The notes beneath the pieces are model-generated. The model made no database searches and was not told the origin of the DNA. It saw only the letters and a program-made list of their open reading frames with translations. Shown piece after piece: positions 39,831 to 52,200 of a stretch of 64,000 nt of DNA (position 1 is its first letter; each line of letters starts with the position of its first letter). The DNA is from Zoroaster sp. YZ-2022 (lineage: Eukaryota > Echinodermata > Asteroidea > Forcipulatida > Zoroasteridae), in assembly GCA_029582265.1 (NCBI GenBank), contig CM055837.1, positions 21,116,967 through 21,180,966 of the forward strand, written 5' to 3'. Made by a program: the position numbers and the translations under genes.

Positions 39831-41530
39831 ATTCATGTTTAATTGAATATTAATTGTCTATATTTTGAATATTCATAATATGTTGGAAAAATATTTATTG
39901 CCAGAGCAATATTGGTGGTTTACATTGTACCAGTGTGTCAATACAGATGTTTATATTTATGAAATAATATGAACGATCCGTCCATTATTTTTATATAAAA
40001 TCAAAATAATTTATAAACAAGACTTGAACTGTAAGAAACATTTGATAGTATAGTGTAGGAATAAATCAAATATGCCTTGAAATGTTTGTTTTATAATGTA
40101 AAGGGAAGTTGCAACAATTTGGTTATGTATGTTCATATCAAACCTCTAGTTATCAAGAAATATATAAGTGACCTGTGAAAGTTTTATCACAATAGGAAAA
40201 GCACTTCAGTCTTTAGAATTATTTTCCCTCAAACTTTACACCAAGTAAGTTTTTAAATAATAATTTGTCAATTTGATAATTATGTTATTACCAAAGTTGT
40301 ACCTTCCCTTATCATGGTTTGAAACATTTAGCAAATATTAAGTGCCTTAAAATTGTTAGTATATTACTGGTACTATGGTAAGTGCCTTGAAATGTTTATT
40401 TCACTTGAAGAAACTAAATTATCAAGGATAAAGTTTTTATTTGCAAGATATACATGTAAATTTGTGAAATTGGACAATCATTATGTGTTGAACTTTTACT
40501 AATAAAGCCCTGAATTCTAACTAATTGTGATTTTCTGAATATACGTATTTACTATAATAACGCTTGGTAACTTTAAAACTTGGAATCATATTTTTAGGCA
40601 CTGAAATATTGATAACCAATGCATTTATAAATGTTGGCAAAGTAATAGGTAGTTCAATTTTATGCAGAGACTCCAACAATGTTGTCAATACATCGCAATA
40701 TTGTCACCATATAAAGAAAGAGTAATGTCCAAAAAAATTCAGAATTGCATCAAACCTTTTTCCATCAAATATTACATTTTACAAAATATATCCCCAAAAT
40801 ACGTTTTATTTGTTTGGCGTTACCAATTAGATGCAACCAATGTTAACAATTTAAGTATTTTATTAAATTAATATAAAACATGTAACATATGGGGCAGTAT
40901 TTTGATAATTACCCTTAATAACATTTGTAGCAATGAATAATTCATGATATTCTATTTCCATCCTGGAATAGCATTGCACATGCGCAAGTGGTTGACAGTT
41001 TGATGACTCTTCGATGAGGGCGTTTTAGTTTAGACTGGTTCCGGCTTCCTTTTTTACATGCATGGTACACAGCGAGTCGAGTCACTCGACCGCATGACCA
41101 CGTGATTTGCGGGCATTCTATACAAACTAGAAAACCGCCACGAGTGAAAAGGTAAGTCGTTATGTTATCAATCGATAAACATCGAAAAAATAAGTAAACT
41201 GCAAGTAAAAGTATCAAAATCTGACTAATTAGTAAGTATTAATAATTCGTCAGTGTTAAAAATAAGACAAATATTCAGTCTAGAATGTTTTATATCTAAA
41301 TTCGAAAATGGTCGCCTGCGTGAAAGTGATATGTAACATAGAATTCGAGTCAACTCGTACCCCCAACCAACTCGTACTCGTATATTAGAAGAAATGGAAT
41401 TTTGGTGTGTCGTTTTTACCCGTAACTTATGAAAACCTTAAAAAATATTATTAGAATAAGGCCAAATAAAAAAAAAACATGTTTAGCGTCCTGCCTTTTT
41501 GAAAAAAGGAAGGAGGAGGGCCTTTTTTGT

Positions 41531-41562
<32 letters not shown>

Positions 41563-42950
41563 AATGGCCGCCCGACACATTTTTAAAGACAACCAGCCGG
41601 GCTATTTTTCAAGATGGCTGCCAGCTTTTTTCAAAATGGCCGCCACGCGTATGATAATCGACAACTTTATACACGGTGTGCTAAAGTTTAAAAAAATACG
41701 ATCTTATTTATTTAAAAAAAAATTTTTTTCGTCTGAGATCGTTAAAATGTATCCTTTTTTTTCGTAAAAAAAAAATTAAAAAAAAAAGGAGGCGGCCTCT
41801 AAAAAGGAAGCGGGCGGGGACGCTAAACATGTTTATTATTTTATTTGGCCTAAATTAAGTTGAATTTCCCAGGCTTTAAAATTAGCCTATATGAAAATTC
41901 CCAATTTTTAAGAAAATAAAATTTAAAAAATTTGAATTTTGGTGTGTCGTTTTTACCCGTAACGTTTAAAACCTTGCATGATATTATTTGAATAAATTTA
42001 ATTAAGGACATGATATGTAATCTCTCTTTTGAACGTGTGGTGGCCCTGAAAAGGGCCGTTGGTTTTGTTTAGAGACTGGCTGGTCCGTTGAGGTGACTGC
42101 ACGCAGCCAGTAGTAGGGGGTGTTAACCCAAAACATATTTTAGATGCCCCCCTCAAAATATGTACCAACCTATAAGAAACAAGGAAAAAATACTCAAAAA
42201 ATAATTTGAGAGCGTTAACTCCTCTCCCCCCCCCCCGTACATGCCCCCTGAAAATTTGTTTTTGTGAAACAGCATGGCATCCTGACTTCTTGTACAGATT
42301 ACCTGTATACCGTCGTTGGGGCACCAGTCTATTTTAAAACAGTGATAGGGAAGCAATTAATTTAAAGTACTTTCTCATATTTACATACAGGTTGAAATTT
42401 TAGCATACTATTCCATGACAACCTTTCAATTGCCTTATGAAACAAAAAATCTGATTAAAAAGTAACATTTATATGAATAAAACAGTGTTCTCGTGGGTTT
42501 ATATGGGTTGCAACTGAAGATTTTATTTCATTATTGTATCCAACTTATTTTATCCTGGATTAATATAAAATTGATATTTGCTTTTAACATTCTTCTAGAA
42601 AAGAATTAATTAATAAAATAGTATGAATGTAAAATAGTAGTTATTGGCTTCAGTTATATTTTGAACCTTAGCAAGTTCTTTCTCAGAGAAAGAACCCGCT
42701 AAGTTTGAGATGTAAGGCCAGAAACTATTATTTTGCATTTATATAATACGGTCCTTTAGGTTGGTAAGCAGTTTGCAACAGCCAAATATCCATTTATAAA
42801 ATAATACAAAAGTATATTTATCTACATCTAACCAACATTAATTAAAACCCTAACGCACTAGACCCTAGTTGCTGGGTACCATCCTCAATCCTTCAAAATC
42901 CTCCGATTGCCCTACCCCAAAAATGCATTCATCCTCAATCCTCCAAAATT
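39831..42950. repeat. Tandem duplication, right copy, ends 18 bases before the gap
   Basis: Same content as the left copy, including the element at 41460-41850. It ends at CTCCAAAATT, after which only TTGCACTGTGCTCAAAAT remains before the N run. Confidence 0.96.
41460..41850. mobile_element. MITE with TAA target duplication (right duplicate)
   Basis: Copy of the 38341 element carried along by the 3.1-kb duplication. Confidence 0.85.
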
Positions 42951-42968
42951 TTGCACTGTGCTCAAAAT

Positions 42969-43468
42969 NNNNNNNNNNNNNNNNNNNNNNNNNNNNNNNN
43001 NNNNNNNNNNNNNNNNNNNNNNNNNNNNNNNNNNNNNNNNNNNNNNNNNNNNNNNNNNNNNNNNNNNNNNNNNNNNNNNNNNNNNNNNNNNNNNNNNNNN
43101 NNNNNNNNNNNNNNNNNNNNNNNNNNNNNNNNNNNNNNNNNNNNNNNNNNNNNNNNNNNNNNNNNNNNNNNNNNNNNNNNNNNNNNNNNNNNNNNNNNNN
43201 NNNNNNNNNNNNNNNNNNNNNNNNNNNNNNNNNNNNNNNNNNNNNNNNNNNNNNNNNNNNNNNNNNNNNNNNNNNNNNNNNNNNNNNNNNNNNNNNNNNN
43301 NNNNNNNNNNNNNNNNNNNNNNNNNNNNNNNNNNNNNNNNNNNNNNNNNNNNNNNNNNNNNNNNNNNNNNNNNNNNNNNNNNNNNNNNNNNNNNNNNNNN
43401 NNNNNNNNNNNNNNNNNNNNNNNNNNNNNNNNNNNNNNNNNNNNNNNNNNNNNNNNNNNNNNNNNNNN
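42969..43468. other. Assembly gap of 500 N
   Basis: Exactly 500 N, so a placeholder length rather than a measured gap. Long apparent ORFs through it are artefacts. Confidence 0.99.
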
Positions 43469-43486
43469 ATACCGCATTGGTTTTTT

Positions 43487-44890
43487 TTTCACGCATGAGT
43501 GCTTTAGAGCCGGTAACGACAGGGATGTTCCCATCTACAAACGTCACAATAAATTGCCAGCGCTTACCCGAGAGACACGTGCAATTGCGCCGTTCACGAG
43601 TGCAACATATGGGGCGGGTTTTCGCTACCCTAACCAGAAACAAAACGGCACAGCTTCGCGAAAATGCAAACGTAACCAGACAATTGTTTTCAGTTTGTGA
43701 CATGTTCAATCATCAACGTTTCTCAAAATAGAACTTACTCGTGAGTGCTAGTAACTTGAAAGATATACTGGTATACGGACAATCATTTAATCATGTTTTA
43801 ACACTTTTTAAAATCCGCCATCTTGAAACTAAGCGTAACCGGCCGATCACAAAGTTCGGTTTATGTTTGGTCAGAACCATTATGTCATCGCAGCACAACC
43901 GAACTTGCGAAAACGCTTAACCAATGACCAAAGCCCAAACATGTATCTGGTTACGGTCGCAAAAAGGCACCCATCACTATATTGGCAAATCGTTTGCATA
44001 ATAATTATGTGGGACGGTTACTGCATCGTGCGTCCCAATCAAATCATCAGCCCGAGTTCACGTGATTCGCGTCCCATGCTTAGATTTAATTCATGACTAG
44101 ATTTTTAAGGTAACGCCCATATTCTGCATATATTTAAATATGTATGATTATAATGTACTCGCCCATGGTGGTGGTGCGCCAGCCAGAGTCACAGACAACC
44201 ATGGATAGACAGCGAGGCATAAACATTGTCAACACATTGTTGGATCTTAATACCCGATTCAATCCCTAACACTTAATCAGTCTGAATAGATTTCTTTGAG
44301 TGGCGGTGGATTATTAAACACCCTGTCAGGCGGCTCATTTGTGATCTGACAGTCGGTTTACTACAGACGTAGTTCCATTTTATTTCTCACGAAAGCTGAA
44401 AAGACATTCCTAAGTTTTTTCCATGGAATTTCTGACCCAACTGACAATCGAGGATTTTGTTTAATCGCGATATATATTTTTTCTTCACGATAATTTTTTT
44501 TCATCGCGATATATTTTTTTCATCGCGATCTGCCGATATCTCGATGATTTAAAAAGTTCTCGATATCATAATCGAGTAAAAAAAAAATCGCGATATTCGA
44601 TATTATCGTGCCATCGCCCAAGCCTAACTAGCACTCACGAGTAAGTTCTATTTTGAGAAACGTTGATGATTGAACAAGTCACAAACTGAAAACAATTAGT
44701 TACGTTCGCATTTTCGCGTAAATGTGCCGTTTTGTTTCTGGTTAGGGTAGCGAAAACCCGCCCCATATGTTGCACTCGTGAATGGCGCAATTGCACGTGT
44801 CTATCAGGTAAGCACTGGCAATTTATTGTGACGCTTGTAGATGGGTACATCCCTGTCATTACCGGCTCTAAAGCACTCATGCGTGAAAAA
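43487..44890. mobile_element. Element with long (about 260-bp) terminal inverted repeats
   Basis: 43487-43753 (CGCATGAGTGCTTTAGAGCC ... ACTCGTGAGTGCTAG) is mirrored by 44629-44885 (CTAGCACTCACGAGTAAG ... GCTCTAAAGCACTCATGCG). The 870-bp centre has no long ORF. The left arm may extend into the gap. Confidence 0.85.
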
Positions 44891-44980
44891 CAAAAATAAT
44901 CGCGATATTATCGAATATCGCGATATATGTTTGACGATATATCGTGGATGAAAAAAATCGATATCGCCCAAGCCTAACAC
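44455..44980. mobile_element. GATATCG-rich MITE pieces around the long inverted repeat
   Basis: Two pieces (44455-44628 and 44886-44980) each rich in ATCGCGATAT and each ending CGCCCAAGCCTAAC. The GGGCGAT...CGATATCG style is typical of non-autonomous hAT elements. Confidence 0.6.
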
Positions 44981-45401
44981 TCCGGAATATTTGTATTCAT
45001 GCTCGGTTCAGCCATGCTTGCACGGTGACATGCTCGGAAAAAGAAACCCACCACAGGGGCCCAGAAAAACTTTTTTATTCCCGACGCGAACTGGTTAAAA
45101 TGCAGGGAACGATTCCATTAAAAAATGTTGTATAGCAACAAATTTAGGCAACAATGTCTTTATGTTAATGTTATGCTAATTTTGAATAGCAAATCATTAT
45201 TTTTGATCAGCAAATTGTGAATTTTGCTATGCAATACAAGCAAAATTGTGCACTGTGTTATATGTATCCATACTACATGATAATCAAGAAATATATGTAT
45301 TGAAATCAATCACTGAAAGATTGAGTTCATTTGTTTCGTCTGTTTTGGAAAAAAATATGAAAATTTTGTTACAGTGGAAATAGATTTTTTGAAATTTAAA
45401 C

Positions 45402-45790
45402 ATTAGGCCAAAAAATTGGGCCAAAAACATTCAAAAGTGGTGCGGTGACACATTTATTTTTTGGTAATTTATTTTATTTTATTTTTTTTGGGGGGGGGGG
45501 AACAAGGCCAATGCATGATCACGTGGTACGTGATGTATACACTGGAAATATATTTCCCATATACAAAGTATGGTGGCTAAAGAGAGGCCTTACAAATCGG
45601 GCAAATGTTCATACCCCTACATGTGTATGTGATAAAGTCGTTTAAAACACAGCACAGCAGAAATACAATCGATCCAGCAATTTTGGCTGCAACTGGACAT
45701 CGTTTCATAGCAAAACAATTAACTAAAAGTGCTGACGTACAGGTCTGAGGAGACCAGAAATCGGAGACTTTTTCTTTTTGGCCTTAGGCT
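45402..45790. mobile_element. Family B MITE, copy upstream of RPTP exons
   Basis: Begins TTAGGCCAAAAAATTGGGCC and ends GGAGACTTTTTCTTTTTGGCC; contains CATATACAAAGTATGGTGGC and TTTTGGCTGCAACTGGACAT. Confidence 0.77.
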
Positions 45791-46083
45791 ACAAAATTAG
45801 TTTGTCCTGTTTTTCCCAAAATAACAACGCTTCTCAGGATGTTTGATTCACACCAAGTTCAGGTAAAAGAAAAAAACATTAAATTTTTTGTTGAGATATA
45901 AATAATTTTTACCTCTAAAAATACTTGGATATTATCTAGTTTACATCACATAACTCTTTGGTTGTATTTAGTCATTAGTTTTGTGAACAATTTAAAGCAT
46001 TGAGAGACATCTAAATCCTTTTTTTCCGATTTAATTATTATATTTTTATTTGTCATTTGATTGTTTATGTTTGCTTTTCAAAG

Positions 46084-46266
46084 CTCCGTCTGGAGTTACT
46101 GAATTTCGTGATGTAACGCCAGCAGATATCGCTGCTGGCCAGATCCACCTAGCTTGGAAACATGTCAGTAATCTCTGTGCCGTGGACCGTTACCAAATAG
46201 CATATGAACTAACCAATCAGGATCAGTGTATATCAAACACCCTTACCCGTGTTGTAGCTGCATCAG
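46084..46266 (+). CDS. RPTP exon: FN3-1 first half
   Basis: Acceptor tttcaaag and donor GTAATG, phase 1/1 as usual for extracellular modules; encodes PSGVTEFRDVTPADI ... IHLAWKHV ... YQIAYELT. Confidence 0.87.
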
Positions 46267-49200
46267 GTAATGCCATTATTGTTCTGGAGTCAAAGGTCAG
46301 GCTGGAAGTCAAAGGTTAAAAGTCAAAGGTCACAATGGTAGGTTTGAGAAAGGGAAAGGTTACTTGAAAGTTGCACTGAGGGAATCTTGAGCTCAAGGAG
46401 TCGATGTCAACTATACTATCCCGATTGAGATACTTTTATCTTGATTGAAACCATATACTCTCCCAATGAGGATACCAATATGCCTCAATCAGGAAACCCT
46501 TCGGTGAAAACACCTTTTGCGTGCTTACATCATTGATGTCAACTGTACTATCCCGATTGAGATACTTTTATCCTGATTGAAGCCATACTCTCCCAATGAG
46601 GATACCAATATTCCCCAAATTGGGAAACCCTTGGATGATAACAACACCTTTAATTCTTTTGTATGACTGCTCATGTCAACTTTAATGTCCCAATTGGGTA
46701 TTTTTATCCCGAATGGAAACCCCATTCTCCCAAAGAGGACACAATAGGCTCCAATCGGGAAAACCTCGGGCGACAACAACTTTATAATATGCAAATTAGG
46801 TATTAGTCTGATATCATTACTAAAAATAACTTTAGTTATTAGTTATTGTAGTAGGGCTGTAGTAAGGGGACCAGAACGAGGCCATCCATCATAATTTGTT
46901 TGCGTATTTTTAAAAGTAACCAATCAGCAATGTGGAAAGCAGACCCTGAGGAGGGTCTTCCATTCATAAACAATGGAGACCCAGTTACCTTGAGTTACCA
47001 TGAGTTACCACAAGGTTTACCGCATCTTAGAGTTTGACGTCCTCCCTCATGTTGATTTTGTTCATCCTCTTCACTTGAAGATATTTATGCAGACAGTCTG
47101 ATAATATCAGAAAACATACTGTCATTCTCAAGCTACACCATCTACACCAAAGCATGGAATGAGGTCGGAGAAGGGCCACAAACTTCAATCTCGCTCACCA
47201 CGGGGGAGCTTGGTGAGTTGACTACATCAATACTTTGCAGGGCTCGAATTTAAGAACAAAATCAAACTAGACTAGCAGGTCTAATGATTCAGAATTTTTT
47301 ACTTGATAGATTATTTTATCACTGACTCAAAATTTGTGGTAGAAAAATAAGTTTTGTTACACTTGCGTAATAATTTGTAGTAAGCATGATCGGGCACTAG
47401 TTGTTTTTGTTGTGGAAAATGATGTGTTGCCAAGATTGGATTTCATTAAATATGATGTCAGTCTGCAATGCCAAAAATGGAGACACCTGAATCTGCGGCT
47501 CTTTCTGTGAGTAAAATACAATGTATTACAAAGTAAAAACAACTGATAACAAACAACTGGGCAAACCTTCAGCGCTTAGAAACATGATTTTTTCAGTCGG
47601 CAAACCCATAGCTCTAGTAAAGTGTCTATCATCACTGGGTGAAATTTCACCGCTAGAGGGCTATGATGTGCGCTGAGTGGTACTTAAGGTACCAACGTGT
47701 GATGTCATGTTCCCGTGGCATCATGTCAGCTAGTTATATTCAATCTTTAATTCAGGCCTGTGATTTCTCAGGATTTTTCCAGATTTCAGGATTTTTTTAC
47801 AAACCTCCCATTACTTTAAAATTTTGTTGAAAGAAGAGAAGTACCCACACCATTTCACCCGGCTATATTCATGACATCATTACCAAGTACCAACCAGCAA
47901 GAAGTCTTCGGTCTACACTTTCACAACAATTGACTGTCCCCCATACACATCATTCCTGGGGTCACCGTTCTTTCTCAAATGCTGTTCCTGAACTTTGGAA
48001 CAATCCGCTCCTTGTCAACTTCGCCAACCCCAATCCCTGTCATCATTCAAATCATCCCTCAAAACCCATCTTTTCTATTGTCGTTTCTCTGTTTAATTTA
48101 TATTATATTTCTGCACCATGAGCGTCATTTTTGGCAGATACCAGCGCTTTAGTAAGTGTTCTTTATTATTATTATAATAATAATAATAGTGGCTTCTTGT
48201 ATAGCACACAAATCCATCACGTAGTGACGCTCATGGCGCTCAATGAACATTATTACCCCTGTCATCGGGCCAGTTATATCATTCCTAGAACCATCTCAAC
48301 TCCCTGGGCAGTATGCAGCCCATGCTGCCAAATGTGTAGCGCAACAAGCTTAATCAAACACAATTACCATCTCTGCCCTCAAAGGTCCCCATTTTTACTC
48401 CTGGGTGAAGAGAAGCAATTATAGTTAAGTGTCTTGCTCAGGGACACAAGCACCACGTTCGCGGCCAGGATTCGAACCCACATTCTGACGACTCGGCCAT
48501 CAGAACACAAGTCTGATTATTATTACAAAGGAAAGAAAGAAGTAGCCTGTATTGTGTCCAAACTTCCAGTTTTTTGTTTGTCAGGATGTGGAGAGTCTGT
48601 AAATTCTCCAAAGGACTTTGTCATCTAGACCTATAGGCCCACTACGCATTTTTGCAGGATTTTTTACTTTTGTCAAATCACAACCCTGACTGGAATGCAA
48701 CCTGCTGGGTTAGTATTTTGCACTCGATTAATTGTCTTAATTTATGTAAATTTATCCGACCTAATATTGCATTGTATGCTTGGGTGATAACATGATAATA
48801 TCGAATATCGCGATACCTTTTCAAGTTATTGAGATATCGGCAAATCGCGATTAAAAAAATATATCGCGATTTAAACAAAAATCAGGATTTTTTACAAACC
48901 TACCATTGCTTCAAAATTGAATCTTAAATTGGGTGTGTAATTGTGTGTTAGATCTTTTGTGCATGTCACACACATCCATTTTCATGATTGGGAACTGTGA
49001 TAAACTGAATTGGATGTGTAGTCCTGGAAAATCCATTTGGGAGGGGGGGGGGGGGGGCGAGTGGGCACAGCTTCCACCCCAAAAATAAAAATTTGGATCT
49101 TCCTCTAGAGGCCAAGTAAATTTGTGACCGCCGTGATCCCTTGGTACAACCAGCCAGACATCAACTCTGAGTTTTTGGCTTTGATGTTAAAGAAAGGAAA

Positions 49201-52200
49201 AAAAACAGTTGAAATTTTCCAAAATTAAGTATAGACTAAGTCGAAGAAAAACAAAATATTTACTGGTGTAACTTGGTGACCAGTTCCATGCTCTTTGGAA
49301 AGACATTCTCCCTTCCCCCTACTTTCCCCTACACAATTGAGAGATTTGTTGCACTTTTCTCATATATTTGTGGACTGTCTTTATGAAGTATGAATGCATA
49401 TGACTATAAATACCAAAAATACTCTTTGGGGGTTTTAATTTCCTTTTTTTTTTTTAATTATCTACCACAACACAGTACCACCAGCGCCCAACGACGTGGT
49501 TTTCCTGAACACTGGAAGTGACCAAATTACCGTCAAGTGGTTTCCTCCTAATCCTCCCCATGGCATCATCACCGGCTATGACCTTCGCTACTGGAAGACA
49601 GAATCTGAGAACTCAGCATTGGCCGTGAGCATGAAAATCACACATGATCTACAGACCAGTGACATCACAAACCTTCAAGGAAATACAAATTATTCTGTCC
49701 AGGTACTGGACATTTCAATATCAATTTATTATTTATTTATTTATTTTAATGGAAGGCACAACATTGGTATTCTAAACAAACAAAAACATAAAAGATCACA
49801 GTTTTTTGTAAACTGAGGATGCTTAATTGCTTTGTTTTGAATCAAGATATACAATAAACAACCAACCTGTGAAAGTTTCAGCTCAATATGGAGTCGTATT
49901 TATTAGAAAAGTGTGAACAAGTATTCACAATTATTACAGAAAACACTTGGAGAAGAAAATTCCTGTCTTTATTTTTAAAAAAACATGCATATTTTGTGTT
50001 TTCTCTACAATGAGAGAGCAAGGCTATAATAGAAGATAACTAAAAATGTAAATAGACTCAGAGGAGCTGAAGGTGGGAATTGAGATCCCTCTGGAAACAG
50101 GATAGATGGTAGGATGGAGGGAAACATGCACCAGGCAAGGAAGTCCAAAAAGATGAAGCATGTGGGAAACAATTATTCTTCAGAAAATCAGTACATTTAC
50201 CAAATTCACATCAGATTGTGATCCATTTCACAGAGGGACTGGCATTGATGCATTATTGCTAATATAAATATAATGTTTAACTGAGTAAACACAACCAGCC
50301 CAATTTGGCACAGCAATCCGTCCGTCCCTCATGTAACTCATCAAATTAGCTGTCAGACACTATGAAGTTGTTCATAGTGAGATAATAATTAGGTAATTAC
50401 CAATGTTGTACCTTCACTGTAACTTGATCCATCTGGTATTAATCAGTTTGTTGTGAATTTTTCTATCCTAGGTACGAGCTGAGACACGGATCGGACTTGG
50501 GGCTTGGAGTAATGTCTCAACAGTCATCACCATGCCAGGAAGTAAGTAATTAACTTAAATTATACCCACTCTGTTTATTAAATCATTATCTGCATTTCTC
50601 TAATTTTTAATCATACAACAATCTGCACCCTTGACTGCCGCTTCCCAGGCTTTCCTGACTACACAGCATGTCAGTGGCGCACCCAGGATTTGATTGGGGC
50701 TCAAAATATTTTTATTTGAAATCCAATATGGGGGAGAGACATGGCTGACCCAAACCATAACCACTGGCGCGGCTGCAGCCATGTCCCTAGTCGTGCTCGT
50801 CAGTGAACCTGCGGCACATGTTAAATGTTTCCTGGTGGTTTCTAGTCATAAAAAGAAGACATTATGGCATGATTCGGACTCGTAGGGTTTTACCTTCCAT
50901 ATAATTTCCTCCTCTTGATGTAAAGAACTTGAGCTTGTTTCGTCTGCAAGATTTCTATAGTTAAATACTTTCATTGCGTGGACGTAAAGTTTGTGATCAT
51001 TCCGGGCGGAGCAAAAAATTTTCAAACACGAATTTGGCGGCAAAACCAAATCCCAATATTATCCAATCGGTGTTTGCTAAAAGAGTGTCACATAATCTTT
51101 GTAAATTAAAACCCAATCCTGGGCCATTGTGTACAAACTGGAAAGAGTTGATTATAATGCGGGCGTGTTTAAATTTTACGAGTAACCTCAACGACAGTCA
51201 ACGACCTCAACAAGAGAAACGGACAACAGAAAATGAAAATAAAATTAAGTAAAGCTGCTCCTGATCAGGGTGCACCATGGCAGGGGGAGAATGTGTAAAA
51301 TGCTTGTTATATATACTGGTGGCCCTTCAAGCTTACATGCACATGCATACGCAACGCCGTAAAATATAATAGTGAGTGGAATAAATGGAAAACTTTTGGA
51401 GGGGAGCTTGAGTCTCCTGAGTCCCCATCCCTTGTACCACTGCCCTATACTCCTTGCCGAACTCCTCTGTAGACAAGACTTGGGCTCAGATTTTGCTCTC
51501 TTTCCTGGCTCCTTCTTTAAAAAAAAATTAAAACATCAGCGGGCCCTTGGGGGGGGGGGGGCTCGAGCCCCCCCAATCCCCCCCTTGGGTGCGCCACTGC
51601 AGCATGTATGGTTTCATGGCTTCTGACAGCGCCCCCAGAACAAAGATAATGACAATTGTGGGACCTTCATCTACTGAGCTATTGGGACTCGCACTCGGAG
51701 GCAATATTGCTTGTTTAATTCTTATAATTCTTTTAATAATTTTTAAACCCATTGACTCTTGCTCAATGTAGAGCAATTATCTTGTAAAATGTTTGATAAA
51801 TGTCTCAATAATTGATAATTATGATAATAACGATACTGTACATATTGTAAGACCTTTATGGGTGCAGAATCACTGTGATGGTTAAAAAAAAAATTAAAAA
51901 GTTGTCTAATACAATATTACAAGGAAATAATTTTTACTGTATATCAGCATATACAAAATATGAGGTTTGTTAAAAACCAAGATGGCAACACAAAGTGCCC
52001 TGACTCGTGAGACTGGATGATTTTAACACTATATAGAGGGCCACGATTTGCACAGAGCAAATAGGGTCTTTACAAAGTTCATCTATATTTCGAAATGCCA
52101 TTTATAATCCAAACTATTCTCTTGTTTTTGTAATTATTCACCTCAAGTGGACAATAGTGCCGAAGTAGTTGTTGGTGTCATTATGGCTTTCTCCGCTGTA

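Noticed and set aside
42869..43731. ORFs of up to 274 residues across 42969-43468
   Set aside because: They run through 500 N; the length is an artefact of the gap.
51547..51771. Hydrophobic ORF that might be the RPTP membrane exon
   Set aside because: It starts inside a hAT element and has no matching splice sites, whereas 52148-52232 fits in phase and encodes the membrane helix.
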